Assembly (NCBI GenBank): GCA_023101885.1
Contig: JALPQD010000934.1
Coordinates: 1 to 64,000 of the forward strand
Source: Typhlomys cinereus
Lineage: Eukaryota > Chordata > Mammalia > Rodentia > Platacanthomyidae
DNA: 64,000 nucleotides
Direction: 5' to 3'
The translations under genes and the position numbers were made by a program. This document shows, piece after piece, positions 44,394-56,832 of this stretch (the stretch's first letter is position 1; each line of letters opens with the position of its first letter). Under the pieces are notes generated by a model. That model had not been told where the DNA came from and did not search any database. It saw nothing but the letters and a program-made list of their open reading frames with translations.

Positions 44394-45203
44394 TGTCATG
44401 GTTTGAAATTTGTCCCCCACAGTCTCATGTGTTTGACAAGGTAATGTTAAATTGAGAGGTGGAGCCTTGCTCAAGGAAGGCAGTTAAAAGGGGTGGGCTT
44501 TGAGGTTGATAAATCCCATCCTACTTCTAGAAGTCTGCCTTTGCAGTAAGTAGTTTTGCAGCTCCCAGCCTCCAAGATGTCTGCAATGACATAGACTTCT
44601 CAAACTCTGGCCAGGCAGCTATGCTGCCTCTGCCATGAATAGAGACTGTTTCTCCCCTCTGGAACCATAAGATGAATTAATCTCCCTTTGCTTGACTTTG
44701 AATGCTCTCTCACAGCAATAATTAACAGTAGTAACCTTTACAGAAATTGGTATCAGGAGTTGGGTAGTGCTGTGAGATTAAGAGCATCTGGTATCACAAC
44801 GTGAAGCTGATTCTGAAGCTAAGAGAAGTTAGTACCCAGCAGTATGCCCAAAGCTGTGATGTGGATAATGAGGCTTTGTTTGGGAACCGTTTGCTGGGAG
44901 AAATATGGAGAACTTTTCAACTTTGTGCTGGAAAAGTCTTCGTGTTGTGGCAATAGGGCCAAATGGGACATTCTCATGAGATGTCCGAAGACAGCAATGC
45001 TGTGAGAGATGCAGGCAGTGAAAGCCAGCTTGCGATGGTCCAGAGGTGAACAGAAACTGTTTGCAACTGGTCGAGTGACACAAAGAGCCATGTGTTGGAG
45101 GGGAGTGTCAGGACAAGTTGCTCTTGTCCTGAAAACTTGGGTGAAGTTAAACTGGAATGCTCAGCGGAGGAAATTGCAATGAAATGTCATCTTCTTTTAT
45201 TGC
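44394..45203 (+). mobile_element. MaLR-type LTR and start of internal region
   Basis: LTR at 44394-44742 (TGTCATGG...TTTACA), then internal sequence collinear with 11250-11690. It is cut at about 45203 by a reversed L1. There is no 3' LTR. Confidence 0.75.
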
Positions 45204-45212
45204 TGCTCTTTT

Positions 45213-45255
<43 letters not shown>

Positions 45256-47455
45256 TGCTCATACAAACTTAATAGGTACATCGTTCCCCTCCCTCTACCC
45301 CTCCCTCAACCCCTTAGTTCCCTCCCCCCTTTTCCTCTTCCTTTCCCCCCCTCCCTCCCTTTCTCCCAGTGCCCCCTCCCCCCATCCTTGGAGCATCCTT
45401 TAATGTGTATGTGAAACGTTCCTCTGGACCCTCCTCTCTGATGAGGTGTAAGGACTCAGTGGCATTTCCTAGAACTCTTTCTTGTGTTCTCCATAAGTAT
45501 AGGAATACCATTGTGGCTGTTAATACCTAGTTTCTAAGGATCCTAGTGCCTTTAGTCCATGCTAGACTTTGAGGAGTCAATAATGTATTGGTCAATGCAC
45601 AGGTCATGCAAAGTCCTATTATGATTGCTTTGGACCTAACTTGTGTGGAGTATCTTGCATATCATGGCTCCTCCCCTTCTTCATGCTTTTACAGTCCTAC
45701 CGCCCCCTCTTCCACAAATTTTCCTGAGTTTCAGGATGGGGAGAGATTAGGCTGGCCAGGTTCCGGGTGGTTGATACAGAATCTCTGAGGTTCTGAATTA
45801 TGGTTCGTTGATTTATTATTTTCAGTTTTGCTGCTCCTGCAATGCCTTTCACTCCATCCTGATGCATATTGGATGTAACCACATGACCAGAGATAAAAAG
45901 CTGTTAAAATAGAGTCTTACTATAAGAGTATATTCAAAGGTAGATAGAATAAGAGTAGAAGACCACGGTGCAGGGAAGGGGGGTTAGTCTCACATTTGTG
46001 AAATGGTGACTTTCTATCTGCCAGACCATACTCCCTCCCCTTCTGGTAAGATCATACCTCATTAGTTGCAAATGATCAGGAAGGAAAGTCTGTGAACTTA
46101 ACCAGATGTCTCATTACTTACTTGCAGTCCTTGATGGTGGCCTATTGTCTCTGCTATAACATGATCTCCTCTCTTCTTATTACTGGTGTGGCCCTCTTTC
46201 CCCATCCCTCCTCTTAATAATTTTCGCAATTACTGTAGGTATTACAGAGAGTTATCTCTGAGTATCTCTAAGTGGGTTTGATACTAGGAGCCACCTATTA
46301 GGGAGTAAGGGGCTTTTTCTGTTTCTGGGATACTTCACTCAATATAATTGTTTCTAATTTCATCCACTTCCCGGTAAATTCCATTAATTCATCATTTTTG
46401 ATGGGTGAGTAGTACTCCATTGTATAGATGTACCACATTTTCCTTATCCACTCATCAACTGTTGGACATTTGGGCTGATTCCATGACTTTGCTATTGTAA
46501 ACAGTGCTGCGATGAACATGGTCGTGCTCATGCTATGGAGGTTAATTTTTGCTGTGTGCAGGGTTATTCCCAAAAGTGGAATAGCAGGGTCATATGATAT
46601 GGCATTTCAATCTTTAATTTCTTTCAGAATCTCCAGATGGCTCGCCAAAGTGATTGTATGAGCCTGCATTCCCACAAGCAATGTAGGAGAGTTCCCCTCT
46701 CTCCACATCCTCTCCAGCATTAGGTGTTGTTTGTATTGTGGATTTTTGCCATCCTGATTGGGGTGAGATGATATCTCAAGAAGGTTTTGATTTGCATTTC
46801 CCTGATGGCTAAGGATGTGGAGCATTTTTTAAGATATTTGTTAGACATTTTAATTTCATCCCTGGTAAAATTTCTTTTAAGCTCCAGAGCCCATTTTTTA
46901 ATTGGGCCATTTGTTTCCTTGGTGTTTAGTTTTCTAAGTTCTTTGTGCACTCTGGATAGTAGAGCTCTATCAGATATGTGGTTAGTGAATATTTTCTCCT
47001 ATTCTGTGGGTTGCCTTAGAGTTCGTGTTACAATCTCTTTTTCTGAACAGAAGCTCTTTAATTTCACAAGATCCCAACTGTTGAGAGTTGGTAGCAGTGA
47101 CTGTGCCATTGGATGCTGGCCTACCCAATCATCTCGAGGGAGTTCCCGACCCTTTTACCTATGGTTTTTATAGTCTCTGAAGATCATTCATGGGGACCAA
47201 GTAGGCTTTATCCTCGCACACAAGGTTGGTTCAACATACGCAAATCAATAAATCATCATGTAAACCAGTCCAAAGTCGAAGACCACATGATACTCTCGAT
47301 AGATGCAGAAAAAGCTTTTGACAAAATCGAACAGCCTTTTATGATCAAAATGCTAGAGACAGTAGGAATGGAAGGAACCTTTATCAATATAATAAAAGCT
47401 GTATACAACAAGCCCACAGCAAGGATTATACTCAATGGGGAAAAACTGGAAGCAT
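45204..47455 (-). mobile_element. L1 with 5' inversion (twin priming)
   Basis: 45204-47168 is the L1 3' part in reverse: tail, 3' UTR, then the end of ORF2 back to about residue 970. 47169-47455 is ORF2 in sense orientation (GDQVGF... to LNGEKLEA, about residues 560-655). The 5' part inverted, with the intervening ORF2 missing, is the classic twin-priming outcome. It ends against block B2 at 47456. I see no clear TSD. Confidence 0.8.
45209..45257. repeat. (TTTA)n, the reversed patterned tail of an L1
   Basis: About 12 TTTA units at the 3' end of the reversed L1. The young full-length L1 also ends in AAAT-patterned tail sequence, so it probably arose from the tail. Confidence 0.9.
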
Positions 47456-47996
47456 GGCCACACCCTTTTCATCCAACATTTTTATGTGTGATTCATGAGC
47501 TGAACTCAGGAGTTTTTGATTCTGAGGCAAAGGCTGAATCCATGAGCCATTTCTCCAACCCTGTGGATTGCTTATACCTGCTCATTTTTTTTCTTTTTTC
47601 ACTGTCTTTTTCCTTAAAATCATGAGAAATTTACAAACTTAAATAAATTTACTGATATACTTAAAAGAAGCTTAGTCCCATTTGTACAACATGACATACA
47701 ATGTAATAAACCAGGATTAGCTGTTCATGTCTTAGCAGTTCTTAGGAAAATTTCATTGCAGCTTGAATTTTGACATTTTTTTTTGTGATCTCATAGACTC
47801 TGCAAGATGGTACACATTACATGAGCAGTCTTATTTATTGGTAACCTTGAAAAATTAGCAATCATTGTAAGCAAGAAAAAAAAGAAAATACAGAAAAGTA
47901 TTCTCAATCTTCATTTATTATCAGCATCTTGTGCCACCATGATTATCTGCATTCAGTCACCTCATTGAGAGATTTTTTTCCTCCCTAGTTAGTTTT

Positions 47997-48323
47997 TTTT
48001 AAATTTTTTTATTATTATCATTATTTATTCAACTGTGCGCATGTGCGTGTGTATGTGCGCGCGTGCGTGTGTGTCTGTGTGTGTGTCTGTGTGTGTGTGT
48101 GTGTGTGTGTCTGTGTATGTGTAGAACCACGGACGAATTCGCGAACCATCATGGACGCCTCCACCTCCTTCTGCCCCGGGATTCACAGGCTCCGCCCTAC
48201 CAGGGCCGGAAGCGCAGGCCGCCCCTGCTTCCACCTGGTGTCTATATGTGGGATCTGGGAACTGAACTCAGGACCTTCCGCCTGCAAGGCGGAGGCTTAA
48301 CCCCTGAGCCACCTCTCCAGCCC
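47997..48323 (-). mobile_element. B2-like SINE, antisense, with perfect TSD
   Basis: TSD CCCTAGTTAGTTTT at 47983-47996 and 48324-48337. Same family as 37630-37958, including the (CA)n part, read here as (GT)n at 48066-48118. Block B1 has the empty site at about 25548, so insertion followed the duplication. Confidence 0.9.
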
Positions 48324-48749
48324 CCCTAGTTAGTTTTAAGTGTAGTCTTTATATTCTTTCTGTTTCCACTTTTATGATGTTCCCTCATCCTTGAGAGGAA
48401 AGAATTTACATTTCCTACCTAAGGCCAAGTAATCTACACCCATCTATTCTCTACTAACTTCCATTTATTACAAGAAAAGTTTTGGAATAAACATGGAGAG
48501 GTGCAGTAGTCAATGCATTTAAGAGAAGTGCAGTAATATATGAGTGTAAAGAGAAGTATTTAGAAGATAATTTGATACTTTTCTCTCTCTCTCTTTGGCT
48601 GATTTAGCCAAGAGAATATTAATCTTGATTTCTACTCCTTTGGGATTTGGTTTATTCTTAGCATTTCAAGTACTTAAGGTTCATCCTTAAGTTATTTGTT
48701 GAGTTCTGCTGTAATGTGAGATAAATAGTTGATCTCCATCTGGTAGTGT

Positions 48750-49080
48750 TAGGAACCATCATGATGTGGAGCCTTAACAGAAGAAATATGTCATTGAAAG
48801 AAGGCCTTAATTGTTGAGTGCATAACTTGACTTATTCTTCCTCTTCCTTGTCCTCTTCCTCATCCTTCTTTTTCCCCCTCCAACTTCTCGTTTTTCTTCT
48901 TACTCTCCCTACCTCTCTTTTTCTCTCTCTTCTGAGTGTTTTGACAATGTAAGCATCCAGACACATGTTCTGTTACAAACATTCCCCACAATGATGGACT
49001 GTAACAGTCAGGAAACATAAACCAAAATAAGCCCTTTATTCTTTAAGTTGTTTTATTTAGAGTATTTTGTCACAGAAATG
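48750..49080 (+). mobile_element. MaLR-like LTR piece, B2 copy
   Basis: Counterpart of 25975-26320, including its CT-rich tract. It is cut near 49085 by an L1 3' fragment. Confidence 0.5.
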
Positions 49081-49084
49081 GAAC

Positions 49085-50640
49085 CTTTGAGAAATGCGAG
49101 TCAAAACCTCTCTGAGATATCATCTCATCCCAGTCAGGATGGCAAAAATGAACAATACAAACAACAGCAAATGCTGGGGAGGGTAGTGAGAAGGGAACTC
49201 TCCTACATTGCTGGTGGGAATTCAAGCTTACACAGCCACTCTGGCAAGCTGTCTGGAGATTCCTAAATAGGTTAAAGATTGCAATGCCATATGACCCTGC
49301 TATTCCACTTTTGGGAATAATGCCCCATACAGCAAAAATTCACCTGATAGCACAAGCACGACCATGTTCATAGCAGCACTGTCTACAATAGCAAAGTCAT
49401 GTAATCACCCCAAATGCTCAACAGATGACGAGTGGATAAGGATAATGTGGTACATTTATACAATGAAATACTACTCAGCCATCAAAAATGACGAATTAAT
49501 TAAATGTGCTGGTAAATGGATGGAATTAGAAAAAACTATATTGAGTGAAGTATCCCAGACACAGAAAATTAAGCGCCGCATGTGGATCCTAATAGGTGGA
49601 TCCTAGTACCAAACCCACTTAGTGACACATTTAAAGATGAATCTCTGTAATACCTATACTAAGTGCAAAGATTATGAACAAGGAGGAAAGGGGAAGGAGG
49701 GCCCCGCCAGAAACAATGAGAGAGGGGATCATGTTACAGCAGAGAAAATAGGCCACCATCAAGTACTGCAAGTAAGTAATGAGACATCTGGTTAAGTTCA
49801 CAGACTTTCCTTCCTGGTCACTTGCAACTGATGGGGTATTGTCTCACCAGAAAGGGAGGGCATAGAATCTGGCAAATAGAAGGTAATCATCCTGCAAATG
49901 GCAGACTGACCCGCCCTCACAGCAGTCTCCTACTCTTATTCCATTTATTTTTGAATTTACTCTATAATAAGACTGTATGTTAACAGCCTTTTATCTCTGT
50001 CCAGGGGGTGACATCCAATACCCATCAGGTGGAGCCAAGGGCAGTGCAGCAGTAGCAAAACTTAAAAAAAATCATTAAACCATAATTCAGAAAATCAGAG
50101 ACTCTACATCAACCACCTGGAACCAGGTCAGCTTAATCTCGCCCCATCCTAAAGCTCAGGGAAATTTGCAGAAGAGGGGACAGTAAAATTGTAAGAGCCA
50201 AAAGCTGGGGAGGAGCAATGATATACAAGATACTCCATACAAGTTAGGGCAGAAGTAATCATAATAAGACTTTGCATGACCTGCGCAATGACCAACATAT
50301 CATTGAACCCCAAAGTCTAGCATGGATTACAGGCACCTATGATCTTTAAGGCAAGGGATTAACAGCCACAATTGTGTTCCTATACTGAAGGTGAACACAA
50401 AAAGGAGCTCTAGGCAATGCTATTGATTCCTTACACCTCATCAGAAAGGAGGACCCTGAGGAAAGTTTGTCATGCACACTAAAGGATGCTCCAGGAATTT
50501 GGGGGGGCACTGGGAGAAAGGGACGGATGGGGGAAAGGAAGGGAAAAAGGTTGAGAGAACAAGGGGATCCAGGGAGGAGTGGAGGGAGTGAAGGGAATGG
50601 GGCATGTAAAATCCAATAAAACAGGCTTCCTATTCTGGCT
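49085..50640 (+). mobile_element. 5'-truncated L1, end of ORF2 and 3' UTR
   Basis: It starts in the ORF2 C-terminal region ('gatatcatctcatcccagtc'), holds the last ORF2 frame (49364-49606, stop near 49604) and the whole 3' UTR, with a degraded G-rich tract at 50500-50600. It ends 'gtaaaatccaataaaac' without a clean poly(A). Confidence 0.85.
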
Positions 50641-50809
50641 GAAGGCAATAAATATGCCTTCCTCAAAATCAGGTTAGGCCACACTTTTTTTTTATTTCAT
50701 TAAGTCTGAGCCATATTCACCTGTTCTTGTTTGTCTATCTAAAACAAAAAAGGAAAGAAAAATAAGTATATATTTCTGGGTCCATAGCTCATGTGGAATC
50801 TGGTTCTAT

Positions 50810-51600
50810 GATGGTTAGTGTAAAATCTCAACTTGACAGGACTAGAATCAGTTTGATCAACTAGGACATAATCCTCCAAGCAACACCGTGTATATCTGTG
50901 AATAATTATGTTGATGTGATTAATAAAGGTGGGTAGACCCATCCTGAAATTTAAGAATGAGTGGCACTATTCCTAGGCTTGGGTATTGGATGGTGTTGCA
51001 GATTGTCTGCATGGTTACTGATAAATGACCATCAAATGGCTGAAGGGAAAAAGGGGTTTATTTTCTTACAATAGGTTACAGTCTGGAGTCCAGCTTGATG
51101 GGAGAGTATGCACCAACACCAGAGCCAAGGGAACTGGCCACACCATTGTTACATAATGTTTCAGAGAGGGATGATCATTACTTGCCTACCCAGCATATCT
51201 GGACAAGTGTGTACATCAATCAGCTCTCTGTTTTATATTCCAGGATCAAGTCTATCCACCATGGGCTGGACCTTCCCCATCCGCTAGATAATCTCCTGCA
51301 TGTTTACACAAGGCTTAACTCAACCATTAATTCTCTCCAAATATGTCCAGATCTCAAACCCTCAACTGTAAAGTTGACTACCTGTATCTAAGTATAAGAG
51401 ACGCTACTGAAAAGATAAAGTGAACTTTGTAAACATTCATTTCTCTTTACTCCTTAATTGAGAATTGAGTGTGACCATCTGCTTCAAGTCCTGCTGTCTT
51501 GGTTTCTCTGATATGATGGCACTGTACCCTTGACACAAAATAAAATTTTTCTCTCATGAGTTATTCTTATCAAAGTATTTTATCATATCAACAGGAAAAG
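50810..51600 (+). mobile_element. MaLR-like LTR split by a solo LTR, B2 copy
   Basis: Counterpart of 26636-27385. The nested solo LTR at 50994-51398 is in the same place and orientation as in block B1. Confidence 0.55.
50994..51398 (-). repeat. Solo LTR, family X, B2 copy
   Basis: Orthologous to 26812-27171. Left flank GATGG retained (50989-50993); the right copy has decayed to GACGC. Confidence 0.7.
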
Positions 51601-51734
51601 TAACTTCTTCTTAGATTATGAAATGTGATTCATCTAGTGTAAGCAATTAACTAGACAAGGAGAATCCTCTGTAGCTTTGAGGGCATTTTCAGTTCCCATG
51701 TGCTAAGAACAGCTCTTCTTGGAAGATCAGTCTT

Positions 51735-52161
51735 TGTCATGGTTAGGCACAGGTTTCAACATGACAGTTGAGGGTTTGTGCTCTGGGCACATTTGTGGAG
51801 AATTAGTAGTTGAGTTAAGCATAGAGTGAACCTGAAAGAGATTGTCTAGCTGATGGGGAAGACCCAGACTATGCTCACTGGGACTAGACTCTGAATAGAT
51901 GAATAAAATACTGAGAGTCAGTTGAGAAAGGTGGCACACATTTGTACACTTGGGCAGACATGCTGGTCTGGCAAGTAAGGATCATTCCTCTTTCAGCCAT
52001 TTCATATAGATGGTGTGGCCATTTCCCTCGGCCCTAGTGTTGGTGCATGCTTTCCTGTCATGCTGGACTTAGTACTGTAACTGGACTGTCGTAAGGAAGT
52101 TAACCCCTTGTTCCCTTAAGTTATTTGATGGTCATTTATCAACAACCATGCATGCGAACTG
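51735..52161 (+). repeat. Solo LTR, family X, sense, B2 copy
   Basis: Starts TGTCATGG; same left flank as 27505. The last bases are altered (gaactgaaag instead of gaactgcaaca). Confidence 0.65.
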
Positions 52162-52174
52162 AAAGTTTTATATT

Positions 52175-52595
52175 TGTTGGGCCCACCCAGGAATTATCCT
52201 AGGGCATAGCCAAGCACATTGGACCAAAGATGGCCCTGAGAGCTAGTGTCCTGGGTGTAACCATGATCACATTACAGAGAGCCCTAATTGGCTTTCAGAA
52301 ATTGAACTGCCTTCCGTACTGAGGTACGACCAGCCTGATCTGTAGGGCCCGGATGTTATGTTGACCTTTGACACAATTGGCTGCCCGTTTTGTGTCCTGT
52401 GGTCCTTTGTCTATATAAGCTAGCATTACCCCCCCAACAAATCGAGATTCATTATGAGTCCCTGGGGAGTCGAGGTGGAGGAGCGGGTGGCCGGGCTTAC
52501 CTATCTTCATCCTGATGGCCTGGAGTCATTGTCCCTTAGTGTGTGAATGTGTGTGTGGATGGAGAGATGCCACATTGTGGATGGAGAACTCTACA
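52175..52595 (+). repeat. ERVK-type LTR
   Basis: 421 bp from TGTTGGGC to CTACA, with a TATA-like 'tctatataagctagc' at about 52411-52425. It is followed three bases later by a primer-binding-site-like sequence at 52599. TG...CA ends, TATA and PBS fit a 5' LTR. Confidence 0.7.
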
Positions 52596-54235
52596 ATCTG
52601 GTGCCCAGTGTGAGGCAATTCCCAGATCAGAAGAAGCAAATCAGGCCTGGAAGTAAGTTTTGACCTTTAGTATGGGTAACTCAACTTGCAAGCTTGACCC
52701 AGTGCCAACAGCACTGAATTCTGTATTAAGATGCCATGGTTTAGAGGTTACAAATTCTGCCATTACAGAGATCTGGCAAACGGCCCTTGAATTAGAACCT
52801 TGGGTTCAATCCTCTAATTCATTCTCATAGTCCACCTGGAATCAGGTGGGGAATCTAGCCAGGAAGTGGGAGGAGCATTTTGGGGTGTCCCCTCCTTCAC
52901 AATTTTACCCCATTATTTTTGTACTTGAGGCAGCATTCCTTCCCGATCCAATCCAGCCCCCACCGGAGACAAAGGTGCAGGCAGGACAGGCATGAGGGGA
53001 AGGAGGAAGACGAGGAGCCACCAGAGCTGTGGTTTCTAGCTGCCCAGTGCAACTTCAGGGGCCACCAACTCCCCATGCACCATAGCCACCAGAGCCAAAA
53101 GCAAGCTATACTGGGCGCTCAGCCTCTGGGCAGCAGGATGGGGAAAGCTGTGGGGAGCTGGCTCATCACTTAGAAGGATTCACACTGGGACTTAGAGGGA
53201 TTCACACTGGGCCACGGTGTCCCAGAAGTGCACGCTTAAGGAATTGGGAATAATCCACTGGGGAGAAAACTCAGACACTCCAGGTGGAAAGTAAAAGCCA
53301 CGTGGAGCTGCTGAGCAAGGGGGAGGAGCCGCATGCGCTTCTAGAACTGCCAGACAATGGGAGCAAGTGGCTGCCCAGAGTGGGGGCGGGGCTGCACCCT
53401 GCAGGTCGGGAAGTGGCTAGAGATCGTGCCTGGCATGGGCGGTTCTTTTCATCCAGATTTAACTCTGCTCATGGGGAAGGGGTGGTGCACAGTCCAGGGG
53501 CTGGAGAAAAATGCAAGTGGGACTGGTCTGGGGAGTGGGACCACTCTCCTGTATCCAGACTTAGCTCCCCTCAAGGGGCAATGGGGTAGAGGCAGGCTAG
53601 ATGAGAGCCCTCCCCCATATGCCCTCACCAAAATTTCCCCTGAATTGGCACACTGGCACACTGGTCCCTGTCAGGCTAAAGCAGGGAATCTGGAGCTGGA
53701 GCCCAAGTATACTGAGAACCTAGATCCAGAGGGCAATCGCCCTGCACTATGGTATCCCTGGGAAGCAAAAAATTTAAAGAAATTAAAGAGGACGGTTCTA
53801 GAGGATGGCCAAATTCTTCTTGGGTCGAGATGCTTCTTCAAGATTTAGCTCATCAACCCTGCACAACAAAAGACTGGCTGGATGTGGCCAGAGCAGTGCT
53901 TTACAATCCCACCTTCATTAAGGAGACAGCATGGAAAAAACTAGATAAAGGTCCCTCTGGAGTGCCGATAGCAGGCATTGTACAAAAACCTGGTGAGCTC
54001 CCTTTTCCTCCAGCACATACCAGGAAGAGGAAAATGCCATCAATCACCATTACTGGGGGGGGTGTTGAGGAAGACTATGTACAAATTCCTCAGTTCCCTG
54101 TGCAGGCAGGTGGGAATTGCCTCTGTGTTTATCTATGCTTAATTTTAAAAAGGCTTTGCCACTCTTCCACTGGGGGGGACCAGAAAAACTGACTGTTGTT
54201 CTTTGTATGTTGCCTGTGACAATAAAGGGTTACTT
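52175..54235 (+). mobile_element. Truncated ERVK-like (class II) endogenous retrovirus
   Basis: 5' LTR, a PBS-like site at 52599-52616 (tggtgcccagtgtgaggc) similar to those matching lysine tRNA, then a gag-like leader. A short frame from ATG 52672 begins Met-Gly, as in myristoylated matrix proteins, and ends at a TAG after about 50 codons. 53749-54192 has a frame with capsid-like text (DLAHQPCTTKDWLDVARAVL). Stops and at least one frameshift separate them. No pol, env or 3' LTR is seen; AATAAA at 54221 marks the end. It is a defective copy. Confidence 0.6.
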
Positions 54236-54731
54236 TAAAAAGTTCTGACTTCTTTGGTTATCTGAATTTCATATAAAATATGTGTCTTGTGATTCAAAAT
54301 AACAGCTGTGTCCACTTCAAATTTTATTGTGCGCTTATAATCATATTTTAGTTTTTGACTCTGTTCATTATTTAGCATGCCCAATTTAAATGTACGTCCA
54401 CAGTTAACAATAAATCTTTTTAATAACATCAAAAGGCCCGAATATGTACTGTCTAAAATATCTTGTTTTATCTTGATTTTTATGAAGCTTCACAAAAGGT
54501 TATATTGTGTTTTTACTTACGATCTGATAACATTACTTTTGTAATTCCTTTAAAAGTTTGATTTCCCATTTGCAATGTTAACATATCTAGCAGCCAGAAA
54601 GAAAAACTGATTTCTGAGAAATTCATTGGAATTTCTTCATTCTCCTGGTATGTATAAGCTCCCTTCCTTGGGGGACAAATCTGATTCCTAATTCCAAGTA
54701 TATTCCTGTGTTCTGCTACAATTTTGCTCAC
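54235..54731 (-). other. Possible pair of coding exons, family unknown
   Basis: On the minus strand one frame from 54731 runs to about 54519 and meets a consensus donor (C|GTAAGT). A second begins after TATTTTAG at about 54452 and is open to TAA at about 54235. Joining them keeps phase: a 1-base remainder is completed by the first two bases of the second exon. The joined protein part is about 140 residues, Asn/Lys-rich, with one NQT site and no obvious membrane span. The downstream end coincides with the ERVK-like element, so the gene may be truncated. I do not recognise the family. Confidence 0.35.
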
Positions 54732-54759
54732 TTAATTCAGATATAATGATTTTTAAGAT

Positions 54760-56832
54760 GGGGTCTACTGTTATTGACTCTTTTAAAGAACTTTTCTTAC
54801 AGGATATCTAATGTAAAAGCAACAGGAACACCATCAAGTAGGATAAAGAAAATATGAAAAAATATGTGTGGTACTTGAATGTACAAAAGGTTTAAAAGAA
54901 GGATTATAGGGTAAAAAAATTTTACTCAAAAAATTAAAACGTGTACAGGTTTATGAGTTGGTTACTTAGAAAAAAATGTTAAAGTATGCTACAAAGGTTT
55001 ATGGAGTGTTACTTTTATAAAAAGATTAAAAATTAGAGATGATGATTAAAAGAAAATGTTGTGCATTATACTTCTTCCATGCTATAGAAGAAAAACACTG
55101 AGCCTCAAAAATTAGAAATTAGAAATTAATTTTCATGTATTCAAATGCATTTCAATTTTCTGTTTTCATTAAGCAGGAATTTGGTTACTCATAAAATCCC
55201 AACTTCTCAAGGGTGGCAGGAAGCTTATTGATGGGGCCACAAGCGGAATGCTCCTGTCACTCTTCCAGCCCTACGGAAAGTCTGAGACTAGGGCCTGCAA
55301 CAGCTCAAGCAGGACTTTGCTTAGGAAAAGCCAAGGCCCTGCCCAAATCCTGAATCTCGTGGTAAGAGCAAGCAGGCTTCTCCTGGGAGGGGAGGAAAAG
55401 GGCACCTTTAAAATGGGGGAGGTAATGTTTTAACCTCCGTGTAAATGTGTCAGTGAATGTCGGTCTGAGGTAGGAAACCTGTTACACCTGTGCTCCCCAC
55501 GACGAGATCCATTGAAGCCATGGGATTCAACTGGGCCAGTTCTGCATGTCCATGTTCATAACATACCATCGAGAGTGGGTTCACATTAGAATCTAGTCGC
55601 TGGGTTTGCATAGTGCTTGGCAAAACTCTGCTGAGCCATGTGTCCTTTCCACAAAACCATGTCCACTAAACTGAAGCCAAAGGAGAGATTTCTCCTTCCT
55701 ATGTCTAGGGGACTAACTACAAAATGTGAATGCTTAGTCCTACCAACCTGAAAGAAAGTCAACTTGTAGTGTATTCTTGGATATGCCTTGTTTACATCTT
55801 AGACAAGAGATGACCCCAGTAAAATCTTTAAGTTATAATACCATCCAACTAGACAAACAATGGCAATAAAATGACAGAAAGTTAAGAAACTATAGAGATC
55901 TGTACCAAAAGTACCAGCTAGTTGCTCAGAAAAAGCTTTGTCTCTCAATAGAAATGCCCTCGAAAGACTAAGGTGGAACAGGAATTTCATCTAGCTTCAA
56001 CATTAGTCAGACTCCCATCTGGAAGACAGGGTCCTCATCTGTTAGAGAGAAATAGGCCCCCATCTAGAGGATAGCATCCTCATCTGCAAGGGAGAGGTTG
56101 ACACACTGTGATTAAATAGTCCACCATCAGGAAACTTTCATTTCTATCTTGGAGGTAAAATCCTTTGTTTCTGTTTGTCTTTTTTGTTCTGTGTTGTCTT
56201 ATGGCTCCACTGACAGATGAAACAGGGACAAATGCAGATAACCCCTTTCAAACTTATTTTTGGACCATTTTAAGGACTTTAAAATAGGACAAGTGATCTA
56301 GGACTTAATGTAAAGAAAGAAAAGAAAAGAGAAACAACCACGAAACAAAAAAAATCAAAACGTAACATTTGTCTAAGGGGATGCATAAAATACCAACAGG
56401 CACACCCAAGCAGACAAACTCAGGACCCCTTCTGACAGGGAGGGGAGAGATAAAAAGATGCTTTGAATATGAATGACCAGACTGGGTGCTTTGAGATGGT
56501 TACAAGCACAGGAAGCTTTCATGTGGCCTATGTCCCAACTATGGAATCTCCACTGGAGGAAAGATTGCCCCCTGAACCCTAGGGCCCAGGGGTCAAGCTC
56601 TCTGGTGGAGACCAATATATGGCCTGAAGCTCTTAGCTTCCCTCTGATGGGAAAAAGGAGTTTGCCTCTGATATCCAGTGAAAGAAGGCCCAAAATGCCA
56701 GGTTGAGCATCTCCTGAGAACCTTGGGTTTAACATGCAAATGGGAAGTCTTTTTGTTTCTATATTGATAGACTAGGGAGCACAAAATTCTAGTGCTCAAC
56801 TTCCTTCCTAGGCTTTTCTCAATCTTTGATTC
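54760..56832. other. Unassigned, where lost exons would be expected
   Basis: AT-rich to 55200, then mixed sequence. About 56005-56100 holds two imperfect copies of a roughly 50-base unit ('cccatctggaagacaggg' and 'cccatctagaggatagca'). I find no trace of MSMB-like exons 2-4, although the order of units would place them here. Confidence 0.35.

Larger units (their letters stand above)
47456..52170 (+). repeat. Duplicated block B2
   Basis: Collinear with 24317-27940. Differences from B1: about 700 bases missing (matching 24749-25460), a SINE added at 47997-48323, and an L1 3' piece of about 1.55 kb at 49085-50640 replacing about 170 bases. Its right end is cut by the ERVK-like LTR at 52175. Confidence 0.8.

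Noticed and set aside
53284..53848. Two overlapping plus frames of 101 and 163 codons
   Set aside because: They lie within the ERVK-like element between gag-like pieces. They show no independent family motif and are best taken as decayed retroviral leader or gag sequence.
56373..56735. 120-codon minus-strand frame
   Set aside because: No start context, splice pair or recognisable motif; overlapping plus frame of similar quality.
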